A stretch of 6,113 bases of DNA, from positions 1 through 6,113 of the forward strand of contig CATPAM010000397.1 of NCBI GenBank assembly GCA_955651735.1. Direction: 5' to 3'. This document shows, in pieces, positions 6,040 through 6,113 of this stretch. The stretch comes from Candidatus Acidiferrales bacterium. GTDB taxonomy: Bacteria; Acidobacteriota; Terriglobia; Acidiferrales; UBA7541. The notes under the pieces were generated by a model. It did no database searches and was not told the origin of the DNA. It worked only from the letters and a program-made list of their open reading frames with translations. Position 1 is the first letter of the stretch, and each line of letters starts with the position of its first letter. Position numbers and translations under genes: made by a program.

Positions 6040-6113
6040 ATGCTGTTTGGGCACAACTCGAACGTGAAAATCGGCGAGACGGTCTACCACGTACAAACCG
6101 AGGACCGCGGCAC
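6040..6113 (+). CDS. Start of a divergent conserved hypothetical gene, cut by the window edge
   Basis: From the ATG at 6040 the plus strand reads MLFGHNSNVKIGETVYHVQTEDRG in 24 open codons up to the edge (residues 1-15 are MLFGHNSNVKIGETV). An in-frame TAG at 6016, with no other start between, makes this ATG the only reasonable one. The peptide looks like real protein: it has hydrophobic alternation and a YHVQTEDRG motif that I recall from uncharacterised acidobacterial proteins. That link is memory only. The upstream GA-rich stretch (6021-6028) is a weak and distant ribosome binding site. No function can be given. It is transcribed away from nuoA, with 97 bp between the two starts. Confidence 0.6.
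   Translation, partial: MLFGHNSNVKIGETVYHVQTEDRG

Noticed and set aside
5943..6056. N-terminal extension of nuoA to the ATG at 6056
   Set aside because: It would translate through the predicted promoter and adds residues unlike any NuoA.

Overview
This window is a stretch of a bacterial respiratory complex I (NADH:quinone oxidoreductase, nuo) operon on the minus strand. Read in the direction of transcription the order is nuoA (5942-5547), nuoC (5515-4994), nuoD (4997-3783), a fused nuoE-nuoF gene (3673-1853) and nuoG (1846 to beyond base 1). A short divergent gene start lies on the plus strand at the right edge (6040 onward). There is no rRNA, tRNA, CRISPR array or insertion sequence.

Organism: the sequence is moderately GC-rich. 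The protein style and a dispersed hairpin of the form TCATCCTGAG...GAAGGATCTC both remind me of Acidobacteriota, perhaps a Terriglobia-type lineage. This rests on memory of the group, not a search, so it is moderate confidence at best.

Region by region. 5943-6039 is a divergent intergenic region with a good sigma70-type promoter for the nuo operon, placed so close to the nuoA ATG that the message would be nearly leaderless. nuoA and nuoC are only 31 bp apart, which leaves no room for nuoB at its canonical place. nuoC and nuoD overlap in a GTGA. A 109-bp gap follows nuoD and carries a palindromic repeat-like element plus an overlapping alternative hairpin. nuoEF is one 606-codon frame with a proline-rich linker encoded by a perfect 9-bp hairpin. 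nuoG follows after 6 bp and is cut by the window edge.

How the parts work together: NuoF (FMN, [4Fe-4S]) oxidises NADH. NuoE ([2Fe-2S]) and NuoG (several Fe-S clusters) belong to the same peripheral input module. NuoC and NuoD form the connecting, quinone-site module that normally also needs NuoB (cluster N2). NuoA is one of the small membrane subunits. Points worth a second look are the missing nuoB, the EF fusion, and a NuoG with a full eight-cysteine two-cluster ferredoxin domain as well as the N7 motif. I found no wholly new system. The window is an unusual version of a known one.
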